DNA of 37,073 nucleotides from Chryseobacterium sp. RU37D (lineage in GTDB: Bacteria; Bacteroidota; Bacteroidia; Flavobacteriales; Weeksellaceae): positions 1 to 37,073 of the forward strand of contig NZ_FTMM01000028.1 in NCBI RefSeq assembly GCF_900156075.1. The letters are read 5' to 3'. Positions 15,235-24,257 of this stretch are shown in pieces (the stretch's first letter is position 1; each line of letters starts with the position of its first letter). The position numbers and the translations under genes are program-made. Under the pieces are notes generated by a model. The model made no database searches, was not told the DNA's origin, and worked only from the letters and a program-made list of their open reading frames with translations.

Positions 15235-15528
15235 ATGGAAAAAAAATCAAGCCATATACTCAACGCATCGAGTAATCTTTTAGGGTTTTCATTGGTGATC
15301 ATTACTTCTCTGAAAATCTCAAAAATTAGTCAGAGTACACATTTGGACGAATTTGCGGGAATTTCATGTCTGGGTTTTGCCATTAGCTGCTTCTTCTCTT
15401 TTTTATCAATAAGATCAAAAAACGAAAAGCGCTCGAACAAGCTTGAGAATATTGCGGATTATTTATTTTTAACTGCTTTATTTTGCATTGTATTGGCTGT
15501 TATTATTGTAACGGTGAGGATTATTTAA
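15235..15528 (+). CDS. Small membrane protein conserved in Bacteroidota, unknown function
   Basis: A 97-residue protein with three hydrophobic segments: NLLGFSLVIITSLKI (about 13-27), ISCLGFAISCFFSFLSI (43-59) and YLFLTALFCIVLAVIIVTVRII (75-97). A charged loop RSKNEKRSNKLENIADY lies between the last two. The N-terminus MEKKSSHILNASSNLLGFSLV recalls a short family with a similar opening in other Bacteroidota that has no assigned role. It is divergent from the E1 fusion with a short AT-rich spacer. No promoter consensus is obvious. Confidence 0.7.
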   Translation: MEKKSSHILNASSNLLGFSLVIITSLKISKISQSTHLDEFAGISCLGFAISCFFSFLSIRSKNEKRSNKLENIADYLFLTALFCIVLAVIIVTVRII

Positions 15529-15876
15529 TTCCTACAGACTTTCAATTTTCAACGAAATTAATCATACAGGATAATCCCTGTAAAATAAATTATAATTCTA
15601 TGAAAATCAGTACCATTACTTCCAATATAGGAAATAGGAATTGTATTATGATAACTCATTCCTTCTGCTGAAATTACTATGGCAATACTAAGCTGAGCCC
15701 CAAAGCAAGGAAGATTGTGCTTTAAAAGTACTACTCTTCAATACATTGTAATTAGGGAAACTTTCTGCATTTACTTATAAACTAATAAAAATGCATCATT
15801 TGTTTTTAATTAAGATATTAAAATGAAAAATGGATATTAGCGATAAATAAAAGCATTTTTCGCCAGTATGTGTAAT
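15529..15876. other. Gene-free region with a possible minus-strand coding remnant
   Basis: About 350 bases. On the minus strand an open frame from about 15735 to the stop at 15558-15560 reads like protein (KHNLPCFGAQLSIAIVIS, then YISYIGSNG-like residues IPISYIGSNGTDFHR), but its upstream end is a TGA and the only ATG, at 15659, leaves 33 codons. I cannot name a family. It may be the tail of a decayed gene or chance. Confidence 0.3.
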
Positions 15877-16854
15877 TTAAAATTTTCGCTCAATTACATA
15901 ATCCAGCATAATATATAAAGATTTTTTGGCTTCGGAGTCAGGAAATTCATTTAGAATGTCTCTGGCTTTTTGTTGAAAATCTTTCATTATGTCAATGGCA
16001 TAATCAAGGCCTCCTGAATTTTTAACAAAATTAATCAACTCTTTTACTCGCTTTTGGTCGTTATTGTAGCGTTTTATAGTATTAAAAAAGTATTTTCTAT
16101 CTTTTTCGCTGGCAGTTCTTAAGGTATGAATTAAAGGAAGCGTCATTTTTTGCTCTTTTATATCGATTCCTACAGGTTTTCCAATGACATTTGAAGTTAA
16201 GTAATCGAAAAGGTCATCCTTGATCTGAAAAGCCATTCCGGTATACGTTCCGAAATACATCATTTTTTTGGCTAAAGTTTCATCAGCATTATTGGATAAA
16301 ACCCCGATTTCGCAGCATGCAGCAATTAAAGTGGCTGTTTTCTGGCGGATAATTTCGTAATAGACCTCTTCCGTGATATCTAATTTCCTTGCCTTTTCCA
16401 GCTGGAGAAGCTCTCCTTCAGACATTTCACGAATAGTCCTTGAAATCACACCCAGTAAATCGTAATCTTTATGATCTGTGGATAATAAAACCGATTTTGA
16501 CAATAGGTAATCTCCTACCAACACAGCAATTTTATTCTTCCATAAAGCATTGATAGAAAAGAAATTACGACGTTTAAAACTTTCATCTACCACATCATCA
16601 TGAACTAAAGTTGCCGTATGAATCAGCTCGATCATGGAGGCTCCCCGATAGGTTTTTTCATTAACCTCCCCGATAAGCTTCGCACAAAGAAATACGAACA
16701 TTGGCCGCATCTGCTTCCCTTTTGTAGTAACAATAAAACGGGTTACTTTATCTAATAAGGGTACTTTACTCTGCATGGATTCATAAAACTTCTGTTCAAA
16801 AAGTTTCATTTCCTCATTGATCGGTCGCTTGATTTCTTCTACAGTGTTGGCCAC
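15877..16854 (-). CDS. Polyprenyl (octaprenyl-type) diphosphate synthase
   Basis: A 325-residue trans-isoprenyl diphosphate synthase that extends farnesyl-type diphosphates with isopentenyl diphosphate to make the side chain of menaquinone, at the cytoplasmic membrane face. The binding motif GKQMRP is at 46-51, the first Asp-rich motif is D86-D87-VV-D90 followed by RR at 95-96, and the second is D213-D214-LF-D217. The family length is normal. Chain length cannot be deduced with certainty; flavobacteria use MK-6, so a hexaprenyl product is as likely as octaprenyl. A TATCTTTG -7 box precedes it. Confidence 0.93.
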   Translation of the reverse strand: MANTVEEIKRPINEEMKLFEQKFYESMQSKVPLLDKVTRFIVTTKGKQMRPMFVFLCAKLIGEVNEKTYRGASMIELIHTATLVHDDVVDESFKRRNFFSINALWKNKIAVLVGDYLLSKSVLLSTDHKDYDLLGVISRTIREMSEGELLQLEKARKLDITEEVYYEIIRQKTATLIAACCEIGVLSNNADETLAKKMMYFGTYTGMAFQIKDDLFDYLTSNVIGKPVGIDIKEQKMTLPLIHTLRTASEKDRKYFFNTIKRYNNDQKRVKELINFVKNSGGLDYAIDIMKDFQQKARDILNEFPDSEAKKSLYIMLDYVIERKF

Positions 16855-16887
16855 AATCTTTGAATGATGGATAATAATTAATTATCA

Positions 16888-16895
16888 CAAAGATA
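16888..16895 (-). promoter_or_regulatory. -7 box of the polyprenyl synthase gene
   Basis: Minus-strand TATCTTTG matches TAnnTTTG, about 33 bases before the ATG. No TTG stands at the normal -33 distance, so the promoter is only half supported. Confidence 0.45.
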
Positions 16896-17038
16896 ATTGT
16901 TTTCAGGCAATTTTAAGATAATTTAATGAGAATATCAATTTTAAGCTTTAATGCAAGGACGTAAGAATTATATAAGTTAAATAAATATTTTTTACCTTTT
17001 TAAGGATGGTTCGTCCAGCAAATGATAATCTAATTGTA

Positions 17039-17917
17039 TTAATCTTTGAATTTATCTTTTGGAATAAAATAAAGGCCAGGTTTTGTATTTCCAAGCGGTG
17101 AATGGAATTTTTCCCCCGATAGATAAACTCCCGATTCATCAACAGCGATCCCTTCAATCTGCCCGATGGATAAAGCGCTTCCCAGATAATACCGCTTTGG
17201 ATTTTCTTTAAAAAATATACCTTGGTTGCTTTCATTAAATACGTATAAGAATACTTCTGTTTTCTTTGTATAGCCTATTAAATAAAGCTTTTTATTAAAA
17301 TAAGAAGCATCTGTAACAATATAGCTGGTTTTATAATTTTCTATTTTTTGTACTTTCTGTTTTCCTGAAGTTTCAGGATCTACGACATAATGGGTTGTTG
17401 ATTTTGAATTCCATTCTTTAGTAAAAAGATGAATTTTTCCGTTTAAAAAAATCATAGCTTCAGCATCAAAATCTGTTTCAGAATATTTTGGGATAAAATC
17501 CTTCTGTTCTGAATATTCATAAGAAATTATTTTAGCAGAATCATTTTTCAATACATTATTTTCGAAATCAATTTTATAAATTTCAAGATCTTTCCTGATT
17601 CCGCCGTTATTCCCGAAATCTCCAATGTACAAGTTTTTACCATCATTTGTAAGTGCTTCCCAGTCTTTATTTTTTGCATTAACCGGGATGATATTTATTA
17701 TTTCCCCGGTTTTCTTATCCAGTTCAAATATTTCAGGTGTATTTCCGCTGTCGTTGAAAGTGTACAATTTTCCATTCATCAAACTTAAACCCGATGTTTC
17801 CTGAATTTTTTTGTTCAGATAAGCAACCCTGTACTTTTTGATTTTCAACAGCTTGTATTGTTGGGAAAAAGAGAATATGGAAATGGTTATACATACAGCT
17901 AGAAATATTTTTTTCAT
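17039..17917 (-). CDS. Secreted protein, probable beta-propeller, unknown function
   Basis: A 292-residue protein with a signal peptide ending SFSQ (residues 1-18). The body has repeating beta-strand patterns with turns such as NGKLYTFNDSGN, DGKNLYIGDFGNNGG, NGKIHLFTKEW, NKKLYLIGYTK and ESGVYLSGEKF, spaced by about 40 to 50 residues, which suits a propeller like the SdiA-regulated/esterase-like group. There is no lipobox and no C-terminal sorting domain. The mature protein is probably periplasmic. It lies 184 bases upstream of the polyprenyl synthase on the same strand, without evidence of a functional link. Confidence 0.7.
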   Translation of the reverse strand: MKKIFLAVCITISIFSFSQQYKLLKIKKYRVAYLNKKIQETSGLSLMNGKLYTFNDSGNTPEIFELDKKTGEIINIIPVNAKNKDWEALTNDGKNLYIGDFGNNGGIRKDLEIYKIDFENNVLKNDSAKIISYEYSEQKDFIPKYSETDFDAEAMIFLNGKIHLFTKEWNSKSTTHYVVDPETSGKQKVQKIENYKTSYIVTDASYFNKKLYLIGYTKKTEVFLYVFNESNQGIFFKENPKRYYLGSALSIGQIEGIAVDESGVYLSGEKFHSPLGNTKPGLYFIPKDKFKD

Positions 17918-18235
17918 GGGGGGTAAAATATTTATTTAAATGCAAATGACGTTAATTTTTTATATGAATAACAGAAATATTCATGTAGAAATTCTATATA
18001 CTGGTCTGTTATTCTGAACGTAACAAAGTGGAGTAAAGATTCTTTTTACCACAAAGTTCGCAAAGGCTTTTCACTTAATTAAGATCGCAGAGAATGACAT
18101 TCATTTATTTCAATTCAAAAAGACGAACCAAAGCCCGCCTTAATTGATGATATAGATTATATTGAAAAATATCAATTATAATCAAAATATTCGTATTATT
18201 CGTGAAAAAATATTTGTCCCGTCTTTATTTAAAAA
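17918..18235. other. Gene-free spacer with degraded dispersed-repeat sequence
   Basis: No open frame of note. The stretch 18010-18100 contains phrases such as TTATTCTGAACGTAACAAAG and CACAAAGTTCGCAAAGGC, which resemble intergenic repeat phrases I remember from many Bacteroidota genomes. I see no complete palindrome here, so it may be a decayed copy. Confidence 0.4.
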
Positions 18236-19174
18236 CTATGCAGATCTTTTCCTAGCTTCCTCTCTTTTTTTATTTTTTCTTGCCCAATAATCCTTCTGAT
18301 ATTGCCTTACTGTTTTCCCGGTTCCGTCGTGCCGCCAACCCGGAGAATTAAAAATATAATTGATCATGTCGGAAAATTTTAAACCGGGCTGCTTTATATC
18401 TTTCCAGATTTTTCGCCATTCGTACAAGAGAACGGTATCCGGCTTATCATCGGGCATTTTTGGATAAATTCCGTATTTTACGGGAACATTTGGGTCTTCT
18501 TTTTCAAAGGTCCCGAAAATTTTATCCCAGATAATAAGGCACATCCCCATATTTCTGTCAAGATATTTGATGTTGCAGGCATGATGAACACGGTGATGAG
18601 AAGGAGTTACCAGAATATATTCTAAAATTCCCATGCTCTTCACAGTCTGTGTGTGAACCCAGGTTCCATACACCTGCCCTATTGCGTAAACCACCATAAT
18701 ATGCCACGGATTAAATCCTAAAAATGCAAGCGGAGAAAAATATAAATACCTATATAAAGGCTGTAAAACAGGACTTCTAAATCCTGTCGTCAAATTAAAA
18801 TATTCAGAATTATGATGGGTAATATGAACCGCCCAAAATGCCCTCGAATGATGATCCACATAGTGCAGAACATAATATGCAAAATCTGTAATCACAAAGC
18901 AGATCAGCCAATACCAAACCGAAAAATCCCACGAAAAAAGCCTGTGATTATAAAAGAAAAACATCACTCCCATCGCAAAGGCTTTCATCACAAAATCCAG
19001 TCCAAAATTCATCAGCGCAAGATAAACATTGGTGGCAACATCCTTCTTGCTATATAGCTTAGCTTCTGAAATATGACTGTAGATCATTTCAGCTAAAATA
19101 ATGGCGGCATGAACAGGTATTGCCCATGAATACACATTTTCAAGCCCATCTTCACCTAAAAAGTAATCCATCAT
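18236..19174 (-). CDS. Sterol desaturase / fatty acid hydroxylase family membrane protein
   Basis: A 312-residue integral membrane diiron enzyme of the fatty acid hydroxylase superfamily. The His clusters that bind iron are visible: HYVDHHSRAFWAVHITHH in the middle, which supplies two of them, and SHHRVHHACN further on. Four or more hydrophobic segments surround them (from about 15, 45, 70 and 150). The C-terminus is basic (RKNKKREEARKRSA). The frame opens with GTG at 19177; ATG at 19174 or 19171 gives the same protein and is preferred. Substrate unknown; bacterial members act on fatty acids, sterol-like lipids or carotenoids. It stands alone behind a consensus -7 box. Confidence 0.9.
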   Translation of the reverse strand: MMDYFLGEDGLENVYSWAIPVHAAIILAEMIYSHISEAKLYSKKDVATNVYLALMNFGLDFVMKAFAMGVMFFFYNHRLFSWDFSVWYWLICFVITDFAYYVLHYVDHHSRAFWAVHITHHNSEYFNLTTGFRSPVLQPLYRYLYFSPLAFLGFNPWHIMVVYAIGQVYGTWVHTQTVKSMGILEYILVTPSHHRVHHACNIKYLDRNMGMCLIIWDKIFGTFEKEDPNVPVKYGIYPKMPDDKPDTVLLYEWRKIWKDIKQPGLKFSDMINYIFNSPGWRHDGTGKTVRQYQKDYWARKNKKREEARKRSA

Positions 19175-19190
19175 CACTTATTTGTTTGTG

Positions 19191-19198
19191 CAAAGGTA
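19191..19198 (-). promoter_or_regulatory. -7 box of the hydroxylase gene
   Basis: Minus-strand TACCTTTG matches TAnnTTTG, 16 bases before the ATG, giving a very short leader. No TTG lies at the usual -33 distance. Confidence 0.5.
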
Positions 19199-19248
19199 AC
19201 TTTTTAAAAAATCGTTAAGAATTTTTTTTAATGTTTTTTAATCAAATT

Positions 19249-20283
19249 TTAATCCGTTGTTTTGTTGGCAAGCTGTCCACATGCAGCATCAATATCTCCG
19301 CCACGGCTTTTTCTGACCACACAGACTATCCCTGCATTCTCAAGCTGACGGATATAATTTTCCTCTGCCTGCTTATTGCATTGATCATATTTCCCGTCAC
19401 CGATCGGGTTGTATTGGATTAAATTTACTTTAGAAGGAACCTGTTTACAATACTTAATCAAAGCCTTAATATCTTCATCTTTATCATTGATATCTTTCCA
19501 GACACAATATTCAAAAGTGATTACAGAGCCCGTGTGTTTGTACCAGTATTGCAGTGCTTCCATAATTTCCGTTAAGGGAAACTTATCCGAAAAAGGCATG
19601 ATCTCGTTACGCTTTGATTCTATTGCAGAGTGAAGCGACAATGCCAGTTTCACACGCAGATCTTCATCAGCAAGCATTTTGATCATTTTTGGTATTCCGG
19701 AAGTAGAAACGGTGATTCTTCTTGGAGACATTCCCAAACCTTCCGGCTGGGTGATTTTTCGGATGGCTTCTACGACATTTTTGTAATTCATCATCGGCTC
19801 TCCCATTCCCATAAAAACGATATTAGAAAGCGGCCTGTCGAAGTACATTTTACTCTGGCTGTCAATTAAAGCTACCTGATCCACAATTTCTGCAACCTCA
19901 AGGTTTCTCATTCTCTTAAGCCTTGCCGTTGCGCAGAATTCGCAGTTTAATGAACAGCCGACTTGTGAGGAAACACAAGCCGTAGTTCTTGTTTCCGTAG
20001 GAATTAATACAGACTCCACCATTAAGCCGTCATGAAGTTTCACTCCGTTTTTAATAGTTCCGTCTGTGCTTTTTTGCAGTAGATCTACAGAAACAGGATT
20101 AATAGTATACTCCTCGGCGATTCTTTCACGAAGGGTTTTTGAAAGATTCGTCATCTCATCAATCGAATGGAGATTCTTACTCCACAGCCAGTCATAAACC
20201 TGTTTCGCACGAAACGGCTTTTCTCCCAAAGAAACAAAGTATTCCTTAAGCTGATCCAGTGATAAAGTTCTGATATCTTTCAT
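19249..20283 (-). CDS. rlmN: Dual-specificity 23S rRNA/tRNA (adenine C2) methyltransferase
   Basis: Radical SAM enzyme that methylates C2 of A2503 in 23S rRNA and A37 of some tRNAs. It has 344 residues from MKDIRTLSLDQLK; the frame opens 18 codons earlier inside an intergenic repeat, so that start is rejected. The [4Fe-4S] cluster cysteines are Cys110-Cys114-Cys117 (GCSLNCEFCATA), Cys103 precedes them, and the essential C-terminal Cys335 (AACGQL) carries the methyl group. The SAM-binding MGMGEP and the SLHSA motif are intact. It lies 85 bases downstream of queA on the same strand; both modify RNA, so co-transcription is plausible despite the repeat between them. Confidence 0.96.
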   Translation of the reverse strand: MKDIRTLSLDQLKEYFVSLGEKPFRAKQVYDWLWSKNLHSIDEMTNLSKTLRERIAEEYTINPVSVDLLQKSTDGTIKNGVKLHDGLMVESVLIPTETRTTACVSSQVGCSLNCEFCATARLKRMRNLEVAEIVDQVALIDSQSKMYFDRPLSNIVFMGMGEPMMNYKNVVEAIRKITQPEGLGMSPRRITVSTSGIPKMIKMLADEDLRVKLALSLHSAIESKRNEIMPFSDKFPLTEIMEALQYWYKHTGSVITFEYCVWKDINDKDEDIKALIKYCKQVPSKVNLIQYNPIGDGKYDQCNKQAEENYIRQLENAGIVCVVRKSRGGDIDAACGQLANKTTD

Positions 20284-20307
20284 TATAGGTAATAGGTTGC
20301 AGATAAT

Positions 20308-20360
20308 AGGTAATAGGTAACAGGTGTCAGATGTCAACTGCGACCTGCTACCTTATACCT
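20308..20360. repeat. Imperfect inverted repeat of AGGTAA-type units between queA and rlmN
   Basis: AGGTAATAGGTAACAGGT (20308-20325) pairs with ACCTGCTACCTTATACCT (20343-20360) at 15 of 18 positions around a 17-base loop. Further AATAGGT units lie to the left at 20290-20296 and 20305-20311. Such short-unit repeats recur in spacers of flavobacterial genomes, as I remember. Confidence 0.6.
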
Positions 20361-20368
20361 GATATCTT

Positions 20369-21418
20369 TTATAAAATTAACATTGCATCTCCGTAAGAGT
20401 AGAACTTATATTTCTCTTTTACGGCTTCTTCATAAGCATGCATGATGAAATCTCTTCCGGCAAATGCTGCAATCATCATAATTAATGTAGATTTTGGTGT
20501 ATGGAAGTTGGTAATCATTGAGTTGGCCACTCCGAATTCATGAGGCGGGTAGATGAACTTGTTTGTCCACCCGTGGAAAGCAGAGATCTTTTTGTTTGAA
20601 GAAACTGAGGTCTCCAAAGCTCTCATCGTGGTTGTTCCTACAGCGCATACTCTTCTGTGGTGATCTACTGCCTTATTGATAATCTCGGCATTTTTTTCAT
20701 CGATGAATACTTCTTCAGATTCCATTTTATGTTTAGAAAGATCTTCAACTTCGATTGGGTTAAAAGTCCCTAAACCAACATGAAGAGTAATTTCAGCGAA
20801 ATTGATTCCTTTGATTTCCAATCTCTTCATCAAATGCTTTGAGAAGTGAAGACCAGCAGTAGGCGCAGCCACCGCTCCTTCTACTTTTGCATAAATTGTC
20901 TGGTATCTTTCCGCATCTTCCGGCTCAACAGCTCTTTTAATATATTTTGGAAGCGGAGTTTCTCCCAATTCTTTCAGTTTTGCTCTGAATTCTTCATAAG
21001 ATCCATCAAACAAGAATCTCAGGGTTCTTCCCCTTGAAGTAGTATTGTCAATAACCTCTGCTACCAAAGATTCATCTTCGGTGAAGAATAATTTGTTACC
21101 AATTCTGATTTTTCTCGCAGGATCAACAAGTACGTCCCAAACACGGGTCTCCTTATCAAGCTCTCTTAAAAGGAATACTTCAATTTTGGCGCCTGTTTTT
21201 TCTTTATTTCCGTAAAGACGTGCAGGAAAAACCTTAGTATTATTGAAGATAAATAAATCTTCTTCATTGAAATAATCTACCACATTTTTGAACAGCTTGT
21301 GCTCGATGGTCTGGGTCTTTCTGTCTAAAACCATTAATTTGGCTTCGTCTCTGTGCTCTGATGGGTGTTCTGCTAGTAATTCCGCAGGAAGATCAAAATT
21401 AAAATCGGATGTTTTCAT
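20369..21418 (-). CDS. queA: tRNA preQ1(34) S-adenosylmethionine ribosyltransferase-isomerase
   Basis: Transfers and isomerises the ribosyl part of SAM onto preQ1 in tRNA anticodons to give epoxyqueuosine. It has 349 residues, the usual length. Family blocks include [26 protein letters not shown] at the start, [48 protein letters not shown] and, near the end, [21 protein letters not shown]. All are intact. It has a consensus promoter and is followed by rlmN. Confidence 0.96.
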   Translation of the reverse strand: MKTSDFNFDLPAELLAEHPSEHRDEAKLMVLDRKTQTIEHKLFKNVVDYFNEEDLFIFNNTKVFPARLYGNKEKTGAKIEVFLLRELDKETRVWDVLVDPARKIRIGNKLFFTEDESLVAEVIDNTTSRGRTLRFLFDGSYEEFRAKLKELGETPLPKYIKRAVEPEDAERYQTIYAKVEGAVAAPTAGLHFSKHLMKRLEIKGINFAEITLHVGLGTFNPIEVEDLSKHKMESEEVFIDEKNAEIINKAVDHHRRVCAVGTTTMRALETSVSSNKKISAFHGWTNKFIYPPHEFGVANSMITNFHTPKSTLIMMIAAFAGRDFIMHAYEEAVKEKYKFYSYGDAMLIL

Positions 21419-21472
21419 TTTTTAAATTACGGTTTAAAAATTTATTGAAATTACAAAGTGTAATTCGGCGTG

Positions 21473-21504
21473 CAAATATACAATATGAAATACCTCTTTG
21501 TCAA
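21473..21504 (-). promoter_or_regulatory. Promoter of queA
   Basis: Minus-strand TATATTTG (21473-21480) with TTG (21502-21504, in the context TTGACA) 21 bases upstream. Both boxes fit the Bacteroidota consensus. The predicted leader is roughly 50 bases. Confidence 0.7.
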
Positions 21505-22103
21505 GTATTATTTACATGGATGTTAAATTAAATTTAGCCATTGTCCATTTTGAATCTTTGTATTTCGGAATTATGTGAAACACCTTTGTTTAACTAGTTT
21601 AAAAAATTTAAAACTCATCCTTCGTCTTTTTTTGCATTTTTATCATCATGTTTTTTGAAACAAAACCATTTAATAAAGGTAAACAAAGGCATTTGACTGT
21701 GTCGAATCTTCGATTTCATTTTAAAAGTACAACAGATTATAGATGTAATATCCTTTAATTAAAATTCAAATTGCACAAAGGGTTTACTTAAATAAAAAAG
21801 AAGCTGTCTCAAAAGGCAGTCTCTTTTTATGAAAAAAGGCCGCCTCACTTTTGAGACGGCCTCTTAAAAAAATTATATGAAAAAACTACTATTTAAAATC
21901 CCTTTATAATTTATTTCTAAAAAGATTTTTATCGTAAAATATGTAAATTAATAATGTATGTCTTACTGATTTCTATTTCATTAAAACTGCGGAGCTATAG
22001 ACCTGGGACTTTATATCAGATATTTCTATATTCTCTTTATACTCCGCTAACATATTTAATCATTTAAATAATTGTCAAAGAATAACTTTAAATTTTATTA
22101 ATC
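21505..22103. other. Gene-free region downstream of the surface-protein gene
   Basis: About 600 bases without an open frame that looks coding. It holds the queA promoter at its left edge and two hairpin terminators (about 21802-21822 and 21837-21862). The rest is AT-rich and shows no pattern that I recognise. Confidence 0.5.
21802..21862 (-). terminator. Tandem terminators of the surface-protein gene
   Basis: On the minus strand, the hairpin at 21837-21862 (AGGCCG and CGGCCT outer arms, CTCA/TGAG inner arms, one mismatch) ends in TTTTTTC. It is followed by a second, weaker hairpin (21802-21822, CTGCC/GACAG with one G-T pair) ending in TTCTTTTTTA. They lie about 240 bases past the stop codon. 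Confidence 0.7.
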
Positions 22104-24257
22104 TTAATTTCCAAAAAGTACTGTAGAGAAATTACATGATGTCCCACCAACGCTTATTACCCAAGATGGATATAAATTGTAATTACTATGAGGAGGAACA
22201 TATCCATTCAAATTAACCGGCACATATCCATCTCCATTAACAAAAACCCCAGCCTGCAAAGTTGCAGATATACCAGTAAACCCTGTAGAAGTAGTAGTTT
22301 GTGAAGCATATGATTGCCCATTACCTCCACTATATGGTATATAAACAGTCTGATTAAATTGTGTCCCTTGAATGCCTACAAAACCGTGAAGAGGTCCTGA
22401 TATTTGTACTCCCCCAGGGCTAATTACGGCTTCTCCACATTTTAATGTTGGCGCTGGTGCATTAACTGATACTGAAAAAGTACATATTTGACCTCCGAAA
22501 TTTACCGTAAAATTAGCTGTTCCGGATGATGATGGTGTTCCTGAAATAGTATATGTTAAACTTCCTGAACCATTAGCTAATGTACCTGCACTTAAAGTCG
22601 CCGTCAATCCTGTTACTCCTGTTGATGATATAGTTTGCCCTGAATAAGCAACCCCGTTACCTCCTGCATAAGGTAAGCTAAAACTACCCATACTAAATGC
22701 TCCCGAAGTAAAGCTGCCATTGTGGGTTCCACTTCCACAAAGAAGTTGAGTAACCTGAGGTTGGGAAGAGCTTACATTAACATTAAATGCACATAACTGA
22801 CCCCCAAAATTTACTGTAAAATTAGCCGTTCCGGATGATGATGGTGTTCCTGAAATAGTATATGTTAAACTTCCCGAACCATTAGCTAATGTACCTGCGT
22901 TTAAAGTCGCCGTCAGTCCCGTTACTCCTGTTGAGAATATAGTTTGCCCTGTGTAAGCTACTCCGTTGCCTCCTGCATAAGGTAAACTAAAAGTACTATT
23001 ACTAGATGTTCCTGAAGTAAAGCTGCCATTAAGGGTTCCACCTCCACAATTAAGCTGGGTAACGATTGGGGTTCCACCTGAGCATGGGGTTATATCTCTC
23101 CATAAGCTATTTGCATATCCTTTAAAGCATTTTGCTGTAGTGTCAAAAATAATCATTCCGTCACTAGGATTAGCAATAGCTGAAGGACTGGCAACTCTGT
23201 TAGTCATAAAAGCTTTATTCGTTGCTCCTAAATCTAAACTGGCATCAGAATTTGGCGCTGTTGTACCAATTCCAACATTTCCTACATTACTGAGAACCAT
23301 ACCTGGTGCTGTAGTAGGTGTCTGGGATGAAGCATGGAATTGCAATAGACCAGGGCTTACTCCTAGACCATAAAAATCATTACCTGAAGGGTTATTGAAT
23401 ACTGCAAGCTTTTTACCAACAGGATCTGTAGGAGACGCTCCTGCTGATGCTCCCAAATCTAGCCTGTTATTAGGCGTTGCTGTACCAATACCAACATTAC
23501 CATTAGAATGTATTCTCATTCTCTCAACGGCGTTAGTGTTTGCAAATCCTGTCCAGAAAGAAATTACACCATTGGTAGATGCATCTCCTCCCCATGATAG
23601 AAGTCTAAGTTGATTTCCTACTGATCCTGGATTAGGATAATCTATCGTTCCCTGCGCTGTTTTATTCAATGCTGCCTGCCCGGCAAATGAAATGGCTCCT
23701 TGAACGTCTAGTTTTTCTTTTGGCACTGTAATTCCCACTCCTAAGTTTCCAAATTCATCAAAACGCCCAGCTTCATTATTACTATTAATAAGGAAAGCCA
23801 ATGCATTATTTTGAGCAGTGCCATTTCCTCTGTGTATACCTTGAATACCAGCACCACCATAACCAAAACTTCCATTAATCTTTGCATTAAAAACGATTGA
23901 ACCAATAGTATGCCCATTTGATAAATTTACGCCTGCATTAGAACGACGCATCACAATTTCATGACCGTTTGATATAGGACTTTCATCATCAAATAGATAA
24001 TCATCATTAACGTCAGATCCGGCAGTATGATTATATAAATGGAGTCTTGCAGCAGGATTGGTAATCCCAATACCTACTGTACCCTGGCTTGATACTGCAA
24101 AATCATTAGATTGTTGCAAATTAGTAGGAGCCCCAGTAGAAGAATTGTCTTTGGCTCCATCCACATGGAACAAAGCTCGGGGATTAGATGTATTAATTCC
24201 AACTTGAGAATAATACACCATTGGTAAAAAAGCAGCAAGTAAAAATGTTTTTTTCAT
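22104..24257 (-). CDS. Large secreted repeat protein, probable surface adhesin-like
   Basis: A 717-residue protein. MKKTFLLAAFLPMVYYSQ is the signal peptide; the frame opens one codon earlier at TTG, but ATG 24257 is preferred. The N-terminal 390 residues contain five copies of a VGIG(T)xxPxxxLDL type motif (VGINTSNPRALFHVDG, VGIGITNPAARLHL, LGVGITVPKEKLDV, VGIGTATPNNRLDL, VGIGTTAPNSDASLDL), typical of tail-fibre-like surface proteins in flavobacteria. From about 400 three roughly 103-residue units follow; the first two are nearly identical, the third is diverged. Each has a Cys near its start and a second near its end (GGQLC, GGQIC, GGTSC). The protein is rich in Gly, Ser, Thr and Asn. No sorting domain is evident. 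Confidence 0.8.
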   Translation of the reverse strand: MKKTFLLAAFLPMVYYSQVGINTSNPRALFHVDGAKDNSSTGAPTNLQQSNDFAVSSQGTVGIGITNPAARLHLYNHTAGSDVNDDYLFDDESPISNGHEIVMRRSNAGVNLSNGHTIGSIVFNAKINGSFGYGGAGIQGIHRGNGTAQNNALAFLINSNNEAGRFDEFGNLGVGITVPKEKLDVQGAISFAGQAALNKTAQGTIDYPNPGSVGNQLRLLSWGGDASTNGVISFWTGFANTNAVERMRIHSNGNVGIGTATPNNRLDLGASAGASPTDPVGKKLAVFNNPSGNDFYGLGVSPGLLQFHASSQTPTTAPGMVLSNVGNVGIGTTAPNSDASLDLGATNKAFMTNRVASPSAIANPSDGMIIFDTTAKCFKGYANSLWRDITPCSGGTPIVTQLNCGGGTLNGSFTSGTSSNSTFSLPYAGGNGVAYTGQTIFSTGVTGLTATLNAGTLANGSGSLTYTISGTPSSSGTANFTVNFGGQLCAFNVNVSSSQPQVTQLLCGSGTHNGSFTSGAFSMGSFSLPYAGGNGVAYSGQTISSTGVTGLTATLSAGTLANGSGSLTYTISGTPSSSGTANFTVNFGGQICTFSVSVNAPAPTLKCGEAVISPGGVQISGPLHGFVGIQGTQFNQTVYIPYSGGNGQSYASQTTTSTGFTGISATLQAGVFVNGDGYVPVNLNGYVPPHSNYNLYPSWVISVGGTSCNFSTVLFGN
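22482..23042 (-). repeat. Tandem 309-bp coding repeat in the surface-protein gene
   Basis: Two copies, starting at 22482 and 22791 on the plus strand, are very similar over about 250 bases; the offset of 309 bases equals 103 codons, so copy number can change without a frame shift. A third, diverged unit lies to the left (22104-22450). Confidence 0.75.
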
